56,347 nucleotides of DNA from JAAGZL01 sp964628835 (GTDB lineage Bacteria > Pseudomonadota > Gammaproteobacteria > Chromatiales > Chromatiaceae), in NCBI GenBank assembly GCA_964628835.1, contig CAZVME010000014.1, positions 1-56,347 on the forward strand, written 5' to 3'. Shown here one piece after another: positions 7,747 through 16,989 of the stretch. The first letter of the stretch is position 1. Each line of letters begins with the position of its first letter. Both the position numbers and the translations under genes were made by a program. The notes under the pieces were generated by a model. It saw only the letters and a list, made by a program, of their open reading frames with translations, was not told the DNA's origin and did no database searches.

Positions 7747-10575
7747 GTGACCGATTACAAACAGACACTGAACCTTCCCAAGACCAGCTTCCCCATGAAG
7801 GGGAATCTGGCCCAGCGCGAGCCGGAGATGCTGAAGCGGTGGCAGGAGATGGATCTCTACTCCAAGATACGTGATGAGGCGCAGGGGCGTCCTAAGTTTA
7901 TCCTGCATGACGGGCCTCCCTACGCCAATGGCGAGATCCACATCGGGCATGCGGTAAACAAGGTGCTGAAGGATATTATCGTCAAGAGCCGCACCCTGGA
8001 TGGTTACGATGCCCCCTACGTCCCCGGTTGGGACTGCCACGGTCTGCCCATCGAGTTGCAGGTGGAGAAGAAGGTGGGCAAGCCCGGCCACAAGGTGACC
8101 GCTGCCGAGTTTCGCATGGCCTGTCGTGACTACGCCGCCAAGCAGGTGGATAAACAGCGTACCGATTTCAAACGTCTGGGTGTGCTGGGTGAGTGGGAAC
8201 AGCCGTACCTCACCATGGACTATAAATTCGAGGCCAATGTCATCCGCTCCCTGGGCCGGATTGTTGAAAATGGTCATGTGCAGAAGGGCTCCAAGCCGGT
8301 GCACTGGTGTACCGATTGCGGTTCCGCCCTGGCCGAGGCTGAGGTGGAGTATAAGGATAAAGAGTCCTTCGCCATTGACGTGCGTTTCCAGGTGCTGGAC
8401 GATGAGACGCTGCTGACCCGCTGCCACTCGGTTCCGGGAGAGCACGGCGAAGGCCCTATCTCCCTGGTGATCTGGACCACCACCCCCTGGACCCTGCCCG
8501 CCAACCAGGCGGTGGCCCTGAACCCAACCCTGGAGTACGTGGTGGTGCAGTGTGATGGCGCCCTGGGCAAAGAGCGTCTGGTGATGGCCGAAGGGCTGCT
8601 GACCCAGACCATGGACCGTTGGGGTATTGAAGGCTACGCGGTTATTGCCCGCGCCCACGGTGATGCCTTTGAGGGGCTGAAGCTGAAGCACTGCTTCTAT
8701 GAGCGCGAAGTCCCGGTGATCCTAGGCGAGCACGTCACTCTGGAAGCTGGTACCGGTGCGGTGCATACTGCGCCCGGTCATGGTCTGGATGATTACATTG
8801 TAGGTCTGCGTTACGACCTGCCGGTTGATAACCCGGTTGGTGGCAACGGTTGCTTCGTTGAAGGTACCGAACTGTTCGCAGGGGAGCATGTATTTAGCGC
8901 CAATCAGAAGGTGATTGAGGTGCTCAAGGCCAAGGGTGCGCTGGTGCAGGAGGCGCGCTTCCCCCACAGCTATCCCCACTGCTGGCGACACAAGACTCCG
9001 ATCATCTTTCGCGCCACCCCGCAGTGGTTTATAAGCATGGATAAGATCGGTCTGCGTAGCTCGGCCTTGCGCGAGATCAATGCAGTGCACTGGATGCCGG
9101 ACTGGGGCAAGGCCCGGATCGAAGGCATGGTGGAAGGTCGCCCTGACTGGTGTATCTCACGTCAGCGTACCTGGGGTGTGCCCATTGCCCTGTTCGTACA
9201 CAAGGTCACCGCAGAGATGCATCCTGACACTCAACGGCTGGTGGAAGAGGTGGCCAAGCTGGTGGAACAAGAAGGCGTTGAGGCCTGGTTCTCCCTGGAT
9301 GCCAAGGAGCTGATCGGAGCTGAAGCGGAAGAGTATGAAAAGGTACAGGACACCCTGGATGTGTGGTTTGACTCCGGTGTGACTCACGCCTGCGTACTGG
9401 AGCAGTGGCAGCATCTGCACGCCCCGGCCGATCTGTATCTGGAGGGCTCGGATCAGCATCGTGGCTGGTTCCAGTCATCCCTGATCACCTCGGTGGCGAT
9501 CCATGACCAGGCCCCGTATAAACAGGTGCTGACCCACGGTTTTACCGTGGACGCCGATGGCCGCAAGATGTCCAAATCCGTGGGCAATGTGGTGTCGCCG
9601 CAGAAGATAATGAAAAATCTGGGTGCTGACATCATCCGTCTGTGGGTGGCGGCAACCGATTATCGCGGTGAGATGAATGTCTCTGAAGAGATCCTCAGGC
9701 GCACCTCGGACGCCTACCGCCGCATCCGTAACACCACCCGCTTCCTGCTCTCTAACCTGAATGGGTTTGATCCGGTAGAGAATCTGGTGGAGCCGCAGGA
9801 TATGCTAGAGCTGGACCGCTGGGCGGTGGACCGCGCCCTACAGTTGCAGGAAGAGATCAAGGCGGCTTATACCGATTACCAGTTCCACCAGATATATCAG
9901 AAGATACACAATTTCTGTGTCACTGAGCTGGGCGGCTTCTATCTGGATATCATCAAGGATCGCCAGTACACCACCCAGGCCGATAGTCAGGCGCGGCGCT
10001 CCTGCCAGAGCGCTATGTTCCACATCGTCGAGGCCATGGTGCGTTGGCTGGCCCCCATCATCAGCTTTACCGCCGATGAGGTGTGGCAGCACCTGCCGGG
10101 TGAACGTGCCGAGTCGGTATTCACCCAGACCTGGTACGACCGGCTGTTTGCCCTAGATGCAGATGGTGCCTTTGATCGTGGATTCTGGGCGCAGGTAATT
10201 GCTGCCAGAACCGCTGTGGCCAAGCAGATGGAGCAGTTGCGAGCCGATGGTGCTATCGGCTCCTCGCTGGATGCCGAGCTGGACTTCTATTGCGAGACCG
10301 GGCTATTTAAGGTGCTGGAGCAGTTGCAGGATGAGCTACGTTTCGTGCACATCACATCAGATGTCAGGCTGCATCCTTTGGAGCAGAAGCCGGAGCAGGC
10401 GGTGGCAACCGAGCTGGATGGATTGTTTGTGGTAGTCGCTGCCTCCGAGCATGAAAAATGTGCCCGTTGTTGGCATCGGCGTGAGGATGTCGGCTCAAGC
10501 GCAGAACACCCGGAGCTGTGTGGTCGTTGTGTAACTAATATTGATGGTGCAGGTGAGCCCAGGCGTTTTGCTTAG
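7747..10575 (+). CDS. ileS: Isoleucyl-tRNA synthetase (GTG start)
   Basis: IleS charges tRNA-Ile and edits valine. The product is 942 residues (E. coli 938). Class I signatures are HIGH at 65-68 and KMSKS at 607-611. The CP1 editing insert lies between them (TTTPWTLPANQAVA and a GTGAVHTAPGHG element). A C-terminal zinc finger is present (CARCW...CGRC). I chose GTG 7747 because it gives the family N-terminus VTDYKQTLNLPKT and has AAAGGCG upstream; a TTG at 7708 would add 13 unrelated residues. The stop shares one base with the lspA GTG (TAGTG), implying coupled translation. Confidence 0.97.
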   Translation: MTDYKQTLNLPKTSFPMKGNLAQREPEMLKRWQEMDLYSKIRDEAQGRPKFILHDGPPYANGEIHIGHAVNKVLKDIIVKSRTLDGYDAPYVPGWDCHGLPIELQVEKKVGKPGHKVTAAEFRMACRDYAAKQVDKQRTDFKRLGVLGEWEQPYLTMDYKFEANVIRSLGRIVENGHVQKGSKPVHWCTDCGSALAEAEVEYKDKESFAIDVRFQVLDDETLLTRCHSVPGEHGEGPISLVIWTTTPWTLPANQAVALNPTLEYVVVQCDGALGKERLVMAEGLLTQTMDRWGIEGYAVIARAHGDAFEGLKLKHCFYEREVPVILGEHVTLEAGTGAVHTAPGHGLDDYIVGLRYDLPVDNPVGGNGCFVEGTELFAGEHVFSANQKVIEVLKAKGALVQEARFPHSYPHCWRHKTPIIFRATPQWFISMDKIGLRSSALREINAVHWMPDWGKARIEGMVEGRPDWCISRQRTWGVPIALFVHKVTAEMHPDTQRLVEEVAKLVEQEGVEAWFSLDAKELIGAEAEEYEKVQDTLDVWFDSGVTHACVLEQWQHLHAPADLYLEGSDQHRGWFQSSLITSVAIHDQAPYKQVLTHGFTVDADGRKMSKSVGNVVSPQKIMKNLGADIIRLWVAATDYRGEMNVSEEILRRTSDAYRRIRNTTRFLLSNLNGFDPVENLVEPQDMLELDRWAVDRALQLQEEIKAAYTDYQFHQIYQKIHNFCVTELGGFYLDIIKDRQYTTQADSQARRSCQSAMFHIVEAMVRWLAPIISFTADEVWQHLPGERAESVFTQTWYDRLFALDADGAFDRGFWAQVIAARTAVAKQMEQLRADGAIGSSLDAELDFYCETGLFKVLEQLQDELRFVHITSDVRLHPLEQKPEQAVATELDGLFVVVAASEHEKCARCWHRREDVGSSAEHPELCGRCVTNIDGAGEPRRFA

Positions 10576-11066
10576 TGGCTGCAACTCCCGGCATGTCGCG
10601 CTGGCTCTGGCTGTCATTGGCGATTGTGGTTCTGGATCAGGCCAGTAAGCAGATAATCGAATCCAGCTTTATGCTGTATGAGACCCGGGAGCTGTTGCCG
10701 TTGTTTAACCTTACCCTGGCCCATAACGAAGGGGCCGCCTTCAGCTTTCTCAGCGATCAGTCTGGCTGGCAGCGCTGGTTCCTTTCTGCGGTGGCGGCAG
10801 TGGTTACCCTGGTTATGGTCCTGTGGCTGCGTGGTCTGGAGCAGCATGAGCGCCTGACTGCTATGGCGCTGGGGTTTATCGTCGGTGGCGCTGTGGGCAA
10901 TCTGATCGACCGGCTGCTGTTTGGCTATGTTATAGATTTTCTTGATTTCTATATCGGGCAGCGTCACTGGCCCGCATTCAATGTTGCAGATTCCGCCATC
11001 TCCATCGGTGTTGCCATCATGCTGTATGAGATCCTGTTCGGTGGCAAGGAACCGGCAGAGTCCTGA
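10575..11066 (+). CDS. lspA: Lipoprotein signal peptidase II
   Basis: LspA cleaves the signal peptide from diacylated prolipoproteins in the inner membrane. The product is 163 residues with four membrane segments. The catalytic aspartates are D112 (NLIDRL) and D139 (NVADSAI), and LAHNEGAAFSFL is the family motif. The GTG start overlaps the ileS stop by one base. In many relatives fkpB and ispH follow lspA; here they do not, and an unknown gene follows instead. Confidence 0.96.
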   Translation: MAATPGMSRWLWLSLAIVVLDQASKQIIESSFMLYETRELLPLFNLTLAHNEGAAFSFLSDQSGWQRWFLSAVAAVVTLVMVLWLRGLEQHERLTAMALGFIVGGAVGNLIDRLLFGYVIDFLDFYIGQRHWPAFNVADSAISIGVAIMLYEILFGGKEPAES

Positions 11067-11265
11067 TCCAGCGACGGCAGAAAGCCAGTTTTCAAGCTAG
11101 ACTCAACGTAGGAACAGTGATCTGCACAAGGGAATCCCGATGTGGATCCCGGCCCATGGAGCGGGATGTAAAATCTGCGACGGCCCCTATCCAGACCTGC
11201 TGAGTTGTCTCAGCGCTGTATCGACGGGTCAGGGCGCCGCCCGAGCAAGGTACGAGGAGGTAGCC

Positions 11266-11583
11266 ATGAAAGTCTTTATGCTAATGACCGGAAGTGGGCC
11301 GCTGATGATCCTCACCTCCCATAGCTCAATCGAGGACCCCCAAATCCTGGATAAACTGCTGGCCAAGGGTATCGATAAATTTATTGCCTACGAGGTTCCC
11401 TACGAGCTGGCGAAAGAGCGTTATGGTGGCCATTTCGCAGTAGTAGCGAATGACCTGCATGAGAGTGATGATCTGCGGGTGTTGGATTATAATGGAGAAC
11501 GGGCATTTCGCCTGTTCCACTTCTCAGAAATGGGTGCGGTAATGACCCATGAACCAGGACTGTCAAAACAACAGGCGGCCTGA
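11266..11583 (+). CDS. Conserved-looking cytosolic protein of unknown function, 105 aa
   Basis: I do not recognise this gene. It has no signal peptide or membrane segment. Codon use resembles its neighbours. The start MKVFMLMTGSGPLMILTSH has a strong GAGGAGGTAGCC ribosome site; a reading from 11140 would add 42 unsupported residues. The sequence mixes short hydrophobic strands and acidic helices (for example DKLLAKGIDKFIAYEVPYELAKERYG, here in parts: DKLLAKGIDK then YEVPYELAKERYG), as in a small alpha/beta fold. It is followed by a clear terminator, and a roughly 200-nt hairpin-rich leader precedes it. Confidence 0.7.
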   Translation: MKVFMLMTGSGPLMILTSHSSIEDPQILDKLLAKGIDKFIAYEVPYELAKERYGGHFAVVANDLHESDDLRVLDYNGERAFRLFHFSEMGAVMTHEPGLSKQQAA

Positions 11584-11606
11584 ATAAACAGATATTGAGA
11601 TGCTGC

Positions 11607-11637
11607 GAGGGCGGGTGTTGATCACCTGCCCTCTTTT
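11607..11637 (+). terminator. Rho-independent terminator
   Basis: GAGGGCGGGTG pairs with CACCTGCCCTC (11 bp, one G-T wobble) around loop TTGAT, followed by TTTT. It ends the transcript of the 105-aa gene. Confidence 0.85.
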
Positions 11638-11735
11638 GTGGCTGCTACAGGTGGGCAGCAAGTCATGGAGCGGGAAGGTGAAGGGATGAGTATCCCCGGG
11701 TTTTCTAGTGAATTGCAGCGTTATGGGTAGATATC

Positions 11736-12107
11736 ATGAGTCTCAAATACTTCCAGTCATTGGTAACAACAACGTTATTGCTGTTCTGCTTCGTAGCTTA
11801 TGCTGAATATCCAAATATGCCAGAGCTCACAGGGCAGTATGATATTACTGGTAAAACTACAATAGACCCGCCGCATGCTGAGCCGCGAGACACCCATTTT
11901 CGAGTATTTTTAACTGGAGAAGCGGCGCGAGATCTATACAACAATATGAAGGTATCACCTGTTGAAGATGTATGCTTTGGTGATGGCTCTTTATCCAAAT
12001 TCATCGGCAATATGCAATGCATGAAACTGCATGGAAAAGAGCAATATGAATGTCGTTTTTCTATCGATATTACAAATCAAGTAATTGACTATGGGTGGGC
12101 ATGTTAG
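11736..12107 (+). CDS. Small secreted protein of unknown function, 123 aa
   Basis: The N-terminus has a classical signal peptide: a lysine at residue 4, a hydrophobic stretch (TTTLLLFCFVAYA) and a probable cleavage after AYA near residue 23. The mature part is about 100 residues with four cysteines (in EDVCFGD, NMQCMK, YECRFS and GWAC) that could form two disulfides in the periplasm. No family was recognised. Base composition is more AT-rich than the flanking genes, a weak hint of transfer. It stands alone between a terminator and the SLC13-type gene. Confidence 0.65.
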   Translation: MSLKYFQSLVTTTLLLFCFVAYAEYPNMPELTGQYDITGKTTIDPPHAEPRDTHFRVFLTGEAARDLYNNMKVSPVEDVCFGDGSLSKFIGNMQCMKLHGKEQYECRFSIDITNQVIDYGWAC

Positions 12108-12254
12108 CTCATAATGAGATGCTCGCTTTGTAGTGGCCGGTAGTTGCTCATTTGGCATGTATAAGCGGATAAAATAAACATGTGAGGCGGCTTTTACCTG
12201 ATGGTAAAATTGCCTTGCTACTTACCAGTAAAAAAGACAGGCCTTAATGGAATT

Positions 12255-14033
12255 ATGACCACTGACCAAACTATCCTGTTCGCGCTCCTGTTCTTTGTTT
12301 TTGTATTCCTGATCTGGGGGCGGATACGTTACGATCTTGTTGCCTTTATGGCCCTGATTATTGCCTTGGTAGCTGGAGTAATCCCCAAGGACCAGGCTTT
12401 CTCCGGCTTTGGTCATCCGGCCACTATCATCATTGCGCTGGTATTGATAATAAGCCGCGGGCTGTCCAGCTCGGGGGTGATCGAGGTGGTGGCGCAGCAG
12501 GTGAGCCGCTTCACCAGTTCCCTCCAGACCCATATCGCGGCCATGGCCGGTATCTCCGCCGTGCTGTCGGCGGTGATGAACAATGTCGCGGCCCTGGCCC
12601 TGCTGATGCCGGTGGATATCCAGGCGGCGGCCAAGGCCAAGCGCAGTCCTGCACTGACCCTGATGCCACTCTCTTTTGCCTCCATCCTGGGAGGCATGAT
12701 CACCCTGATCGGAACCCCGCCCAATATCATCATTGCCGAGTTTCGACAAAAGGCGGTGGGCAGCAGTTTCACCATGTTTGATTTTACCCCGGTGGGTCTA
12801 GCCTGTGCCGTTGCTGGAGTTATTTTTGTTACCACCATCGGTTGGCGTCTGATCCCTGCCAGTCGCAGAGAGCATGATGTAACCAGAGACCTGATGGAGA
12901 CAAGTAACTACATGGCGGAGTTGCACGTGCCAGAGGGCTCGCCTGCAATCGGTCAGAGGGTGCGGGATCTGGATCAAATGGCGGAGGAGAGTGACGTCAT
13001 GGTTGTCGGTCTAGTGCGGCGCGGTGTGCGGCTGCCGGGCCAGGCCAGATGGACCGAAATCAAGGAGAAGGATCTGCTGGTAGTGGAGTCGGCACCTAAG
13101 GCGTTAGATAAGTTTGTGGGTCTGCTCAAGCTGGATTTTCGTCAGGATGCAACCGAGGCCAGCCTGCTGGATAATGAGGATATGTCGTTGCTGGAGGTAG
13201 TGGTGCCGCAGGGTGCGCGCATCGAGCGCCGCTCAGCTCATGCCTTGCGTTTGCAGTATCGCCACAACGTGACACTGCTGGGGGTATCACGGCAGGGGCG
13301 GCAGTTTCGGGAACGGGTACGAAAACTGAATATCAAGGCGGGTGATGTGTTGTTGCTGCACGGTCCCAGGCAGCGTCTGCAGGCGATCAGTCTTTGGTTG
13401 GGTACTCTGCCGTTGGCAGAGCGCGGTCTGGAGTTGATCCAGCGGCATAAGGCATGGCTGGCGGTGGGGCTGTTTGCCACTGCTATCGCCTTGGCATCCT
13501 TTGGGGTGATCTATCTGCCCATCGCCCTGGCCGGGGTGGTGGCCCTGTACGCCATGTTCAATATCATTCCACCACGCCAAGTCTACGATTCTATAGAGTG
13601 GCCGGTGATTGTGCTGCTGGGTTGCATGATTCCCATTGGCTCGGCTCTGGAGGCCAGTGGTGGCACTGGATTGATTGCGGGGATGGTTACCGATATCTCA
13701 CAGGGCCATTCCCCGGTGTTCGTACTGGCCCTGCTTATGGTGGTCACCATGACCCTTTCTGATGTGATGAACAATACGGCCACCGCGATCATAGCGGCCC
13801 CCATTGCCGTGGATATTGCCAACCAGCTGCAGGTAAACCCAGACCCCTTTCTGATGACAGTGGCGGTGGCTGCCTCCTGCGCCTTTCTTACCCCTATAGG
13901 ACACAAGAACAACACCCTGATCATGGGGCCGGGCGGCTACCGTTTTGGTGACTACTGGCGCATGGGTCTGCCGTTGGAGATATTGGTGATCCTGGTTTCC
14001 ATCCCTACTATTCTTTGGGTGTGGCCATTGTAA
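12255..14033 (+). CDS. SLC13/DASS-family permease with two TrkA-C (RCK_C) domains
   Basis: This is an inner-membrane permease of the divalent anion:Na+ symporter (DASS/SLC13) type; bacterial members with central TrkA-C domains move sulfate, dicarboxylates or similar anions, and the substrate cannot be read here. Of about 592 residues, the first 200 hold several membrane segments with the motif NNVAALALLMP and LIGTPPNIIIAE. Two cytoplasmic TrkA-C regions follow (near 215-310 and 320-400). The second membrane half has SDVMNNTATAII and LTPIGHKNNTLIMGPGGY. These duplicated NNTA and TP motifs define the family. ATG 12255 gives MTTDQTIL; a start at 12201 is less likely. Confidence 0.88.
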   Translation: MTTDQTILFALLFFVFVFLIWGRIRYDLVAFMALIIALVAGVIPKDQAFSGFGHPATIIIALVLIISRGLSSSGVIEVVAQQVSRFTSSLQTHIAAMAGISAVLSAVMNNVAALALLMPVDIQAAAKAKRSPALTLMPLSFASILGGMITLIGTPPNIIIAEFRQKAVGSSFTMFDFTPVGLACAVAGVIFVTTIGWRLIPASRREHDVTRDLMETSNYMAELHVPEGSPAIGQRVRDLDQMAEESDVMVVGLVRRGVRLPGQARWTEIKEKDLLVVESAPKALDKFVGLLKLDFRQDATEASLLDNEDMSLLEVVVPQGARIERRSAHALRLQYRHNVTLLGVSRQGRQFRERVRKLNIKAGDVLLLHGPRQRLQAISLWLGTLPLAERGLELIQRHKAWLAVGLFATAIALASFGVIYLPIALAGVVALYAMFNIIPPRQVYDSIEWPVIVLLGCMIPIGSALEASGGTGLIAGMVTDISQGHSPVFVLALLMVVTMTLSDVMNNTATAIIAAPIAVDIANQLQVNPDPFLMTVAVAASCAFLTPIGHKNNTLIMGPGGYRFGDYWRMGLPLEILVILVSIPTILWVWPL

Positions 14034-14215
14034 AGCTGGCAGCTTTACACCATGACTTGCGCCAAGGGTGCACAGGACGCCAACAAATCTGTAGCAGTAC
14101 GGGAGCAATATAATGTTGTTTGCGTCTCTGCGAGAGATGGATTCGCTCAACCTGAGAAGGTCGCAATTCCACATGTTAGGTTTACTGCGCTACCGCTTGA
14201 GTTATAGGAATAGAG

Positions 14216-14971
14216 TTGTTTGATCTATCTCTAATCGACCTGATGCTAGTCAGCACCATCCTGGGGATGGCCGGGTTTGTTCATGGGGTTTTTGGCCTCG
14301 GCTTTCCCATGCTGGCGACACCATTGCTGGCTCTGTTCATGGATGTACAGAGCGCGGTTCTCATCACCCTGTTTCCCACCATTGCGGTAAATATGTTGAG
14401 TATCTATCAGGGTGGTGGCTGGCGTAATAGCATTGGACGCTTCTGGCCCCTGGCGCTGTTTGCCGCCATTGGAAGTATGCTGGGGGCAAATCTGCTGGTG
14501 GTTTCTGACCCATCCCCCTTCCGCCTGGTGCTGGCGGCAATCATCCTGCTCTATTTGGGGTTGCCCTGGATGAAGCGATTGCAGATGGGTTGGGTCGACC
14601 GCCATCTGTTTCTATCCATGGCGCTGTTTGGCCTGACCGCCGGGGTGTTTGGTGGCGCGGTGAATGTGATGGTGCCGGTGCTGATGATCTTTACCCTGGA
14701 GCTGGGTCTGGCCCGGACGGTCATGATCCAGACCTTTAATCTCTGTTTTCTCAGCGGCAAGGCGACCCAGGTCGGGGTGTTTTATGATGCCGGTCTGATT
14801 GATGCGGGTCTGGTGACAGCGGTTGTTCCTGGGATGGCCCTGGCCGTCGTGGCGCTGCTGCTGGGCAGGGCCATAAGCAGCTGGGTCGATTCAGATCTAT
14901 ACCAGGGCATATTGAGAAAATTGCTGTTGCTGATGGCCGTTGTCCTGGTGGGTCAGTTTATTATGGGTTGA
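14216..14971 (+). CDS. Sulfite exporter TauE/SafE family protein (TTG start)
   Basis: A membrane exporter of the TauE/SafE family, linked in relatives to sulfite, sulfoacetate or other sulfonate export. The 251 residues form about 7-8 membrane segments in two inverted halves: GMAGFVHGVFGLGFPML in the first and GLTAGVFGGAVNVMVPVL in the second, the repeated GxxxGxGG-like family motif. The likely start is TTG 14216, with AGGAA 7 nt upstream; an ATG at 14243 is an alternative. It lies next to the SLC13-type permease, so the two may form an anion transport pair, which is inference. Confidence 0.87.
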   Translation: MFDLSLIDLMLVSTILGMAGFVHGVFGLGFPMLATPLLALFMDVQSAVLITLFPTIAVNMLSIYQGGGWRNSIGRFWPLALFAAIGSMLGANLLVVSDPSPFRLVLAAIILLYLGLPWMKRLQMGWVDRHLFLSMALFGLTAGVFGGAVNVMVPVLMIFTLELGLARTVMIQTFNLCFLSGKATQVGVFYDAGLIDAGLVTAVVPGMALAVVALLLGRAISSWVDSDLYQGILRKLLLLMAVVLVGQFIMG

Positions 14972-14987
14972 TTGCTGGTGTGGTCCA

Positions 14988-15881
14988 CTAGCTTAGCCAA
15001 CTGGTGATGGTGACCAATGCCAGTAGGCCAATCCATATGGCGATGGACCTAAGCACCATGGCCAGCGCCATCTCGCCTGCGATGGATGGATTGAGCGGAT
15101 CATCCTCGTCCAAATGGTCGTCATCAATCCCCAGGGCGCCATTTCCGGCCCGGGCCATGATCTGTGCGGCGCTTCTGTTGTCGGTCTGGTCTTTGTGGTC
15201 GGGGGAATTCCACCACTCATGGGTGGCGTCATGGAAGTTTCCACTCAGGGCGTAGGTAAAGGCGGTGATGCGTGCTGGTAGCCAGTCCAGTATCTCCAGT
15301 AGGCGGTCTACGCCGCCCCTGAACTCTGTCCCCAGATCATTTATCCCTGGCAGGGTCTGCTTCAGGGTGTGGCAGGAGCGATAGAGTACCGCACCGATCG
15401 GCCCCAGGATGATAAACCAGAATATGACACTGAAGGTTCTGATGTAGGCCTGTTGCAGGATGCCGTTGGCAATGGTGGTGGCGTAAGAGGAGTGGCTCTG
15501 CGCTGCGGTATCGTTACAGAATTCACTGCCGATTAGTCTGGCCTTGTCCTCATCCCCCTCGTCCCAGGTGTCGATGAAGTTGTTGGCCTGGCGATGCAGG
15601 TCGCGTGGTCCCAGACAGAACAACAGCACTGTGCTGGCGAACAGCAGCTCCGGGATTCCGCCCATGATGTCGTCGAACATGCCATGCAGTAGACCCACGG
15701 CCAACAGGAGCGGAGCAAGTATGGCCAGTATGCCGGCAACGCTTTCGCTCATCCACTCACCCCAGGGCAGTTGTTGTGACCAGGTGATATAGCGCCGGAA
15801 CCAGTCGGGTTGGCGGTAGCTCTCCTGTTCCAGCAGGAGGCGTTCAGCAAACAGGCAGAGGGCTATGATGATAAATGTCAT
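14988..15881 (-). CDS. ampE: AmpE-like inner-membrane protein
   Basis: AmpE is an inner-membrane protein beside AmpD, related to CobD/CbiB and proposed to sense or signal cell-wall state; its biochemical role is unclear. The product is 297 residues (E. coli 284) with an N-terminal segment MTFIIIALCLFAERLL, central membrane helices, the motif GLLHGMFDDI and EFCNDTAAQSH, and a C-terminal helix. It is the last gene of the minus-strand run CBS-ampD-ampE, 155 nt after ampD, and may have its own promoter in that gap, which contains TATAAT. Confidence 0.88.
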   Translation of the reverse strand: MTFIIIALCLFAERLLLEQESYRQPDWFRRYITWSQQLPWGEWMSESVAGILAILAPLLLAVGLLHGMFDDIMGGIPELLFASTVLLFCLGPRDLHRQANNFIDTWDEGDEDKARLIGSEFCNDTAAQSHSSYATTIANGILQQAYIRTFSVIFWFIILGPIGAVLYRSCHTLKQTLPGINDLGTEFRGGVDRLLEILDWLPARITAFTYALSGNFHDATHEWWNSPDHKDQTDNRSAAQIMARAGNGALGIDDDHLDEDDPLNPSIAGEMALAMVLRSIAIWIGLLALVTITSWLS

Positions 15882-16036
15882 GTTGTTATTTCCGCTGGGC
15901 TCTTTTGTATTATGTTCGGATTATAACCCGGCAAAATAGAACACCTCGGGGTGTTTGTCCATGTATAAAAGCTGATCGGTAGAAAGCCGTCTGGGATATG
16001 CGTTGGTTTGGCTGGAACAGCTCTGGCCGGGGGCGG

Positions 16037-16591
16037 TCAGGAGAGGGTTGTGAGTAGCTGCCGGTAGTGGTCCCAGTCAAACCTCGGGCCGGGATCTGTT
16101 TTGCGCCCTGGGGCAATATCGCAGTGGCCGGTTATCCGCTCTGGGGTGATGGTGGGAAAGAGCGAGATGATCTGTTTGGTGGTTCTGGCCAGGGTGGAGT
16201 ACTGGTGCTCGGTGAAGCTGCTGTGATCGTCACCTTCAAGCTCGATCCCTATGGAGTAGTCGTTGCAACACGCCCTGCCGTTGAAGCTGGAGGTCCCTGC
16301 ATGCCAGGCCCGTCGATGCAGTGGCACATACTGTAGCAGTTCTCCATCGCGCCGGATCAGCAGGTGCGAGGAGACCAGATAGATTGCAACCTTGGCAAAG
16401 TAGGGATGGGCGTCCGGGTCTAACCGGTTCAGGAACAGATCGTCTATCCAGGGTCCGCCAAACTCGCCTGGCGGTAGGCTGATGTTGTGGATCACCAGCA
16501 GGTCCACAACCGTCCCTTCAGGTCTGGCATCCTGATTGGGAGAGTCGCGCTGGGTGGCGTCCGGCAGAATTCCAGCGGAACCACTGCTCAT
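16037..16591 (-). CDS. ampD: 1,6-anhydro-N-acetylmuramyl-L-alanine amidase
   Basis: AmpD is a cytoplasmic zinc amidase that removes the peptide from anhydro-muropeptides during cell-wall recycling, thereby keeping AmpR-controlled beta-lactamase genes quiet. The 184-residue product belongs to the Amidase_2/PGRP family. Zinc ligands correspond to H35 (LLVIHNIS), H156 and D166 (ITGHCDIAPGRKTDPGP); GIELEG carries the conserved glutamate region. The ATG overlaps the stop of the upstream CBS gene (ATGA), so the two are translationally coupled, which is not the usual partner of ampD. Confidence 0.95.
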   Translation of the reverse strand: MSSGSAGILPDATQRDSPNQDARPEGTVVDLLVIHNISLPPGEFGGPWIDDLFLNRLDPDAHPYFAKVAIYLVSSHLLIRRDGELLQYVPLHRRAWHAGTSSFNGRACCNDYSIGIELEGDDHSSFTEHQYSTLARTTKQIISLFPTITPERITGHCDIAPGRKTDPGPRFDWDHYRQLLTTLS

Positions 16592-16989
16592 TTGGTGCGC
16601 AGCCCCTTCACCACCATATCAGTGAAGCTGATGAAGCCCAAAACCTGACCGTTATCCACCACCGGGGCGCGTGACAGGTTAAAACGTGAGAACAGGCGTG
16701 CGCAGTAACGTATGTCCATATCTGGGCTCACGGTAATTACCGGTTTGGACATGATCTCATAGATGTTGACTCGCTCCGGCGGGCGGTCCTCCGCCAGGAC
16801 CTTGCGGGCAATGTCGGAGAGTGTGACCATGCCGTATTCGTCATTGTCATGACGCTTGTTAACGATCAACGATTTGGTTTCAAGATGATTCATGGTGTTG
16901 AGGGCATCTTCAACCGTGGCCATGCCATCCACCATATTGAATTGTTCCTTCATTACATCCCTGACTAAGATAATTTTTTTCTCGTTCAC
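16588..16989 (-). CDS. CBS-domain pair protein
   Basis: A 133-residue protein made of two CBS domains (about 8-65 and 72-130) with nothing else; CBS pairs usually bind adenosine nucleotides or related ligands and gate an attached or partner protein. Motifs include RDVMKEQFNMVDGMATVEDA and YEIMSKPVITVSPDMD, the typical CBS beta-alpha start. It overlaps the stop of the PII-like gene upstream and the start of ampD downstream by 4 nt each. The arrangement suggests it is a regulatory subunit of the DUF1538 pair; that is inference. Confidence 0.88.
   Translation of the reverse strand: MNEKKIILVRDVMKEQFNMVDGMATVEDALNTMNHLETKSLIVNKRHDNDEYGMVTLSDIARKVLAEDRPPERVNIYEIMSKPVITVSPDMDIRYCARLFSRFNLSRAPVVDNGQVLGFISFTDMVVKGLRTK

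Noticed and set aside
7594..8691. Minus-strand frame of 365 codons opposite ileS
   Set aside because: Covers the certain IleS coding region and has biased histidine and glutamine composition typical of shadows.
11199..11242. Known riboswitch in the lspA-downstream leader
   Set aside because: The stems do not match any riboswitch class I know; kept only as an observation.
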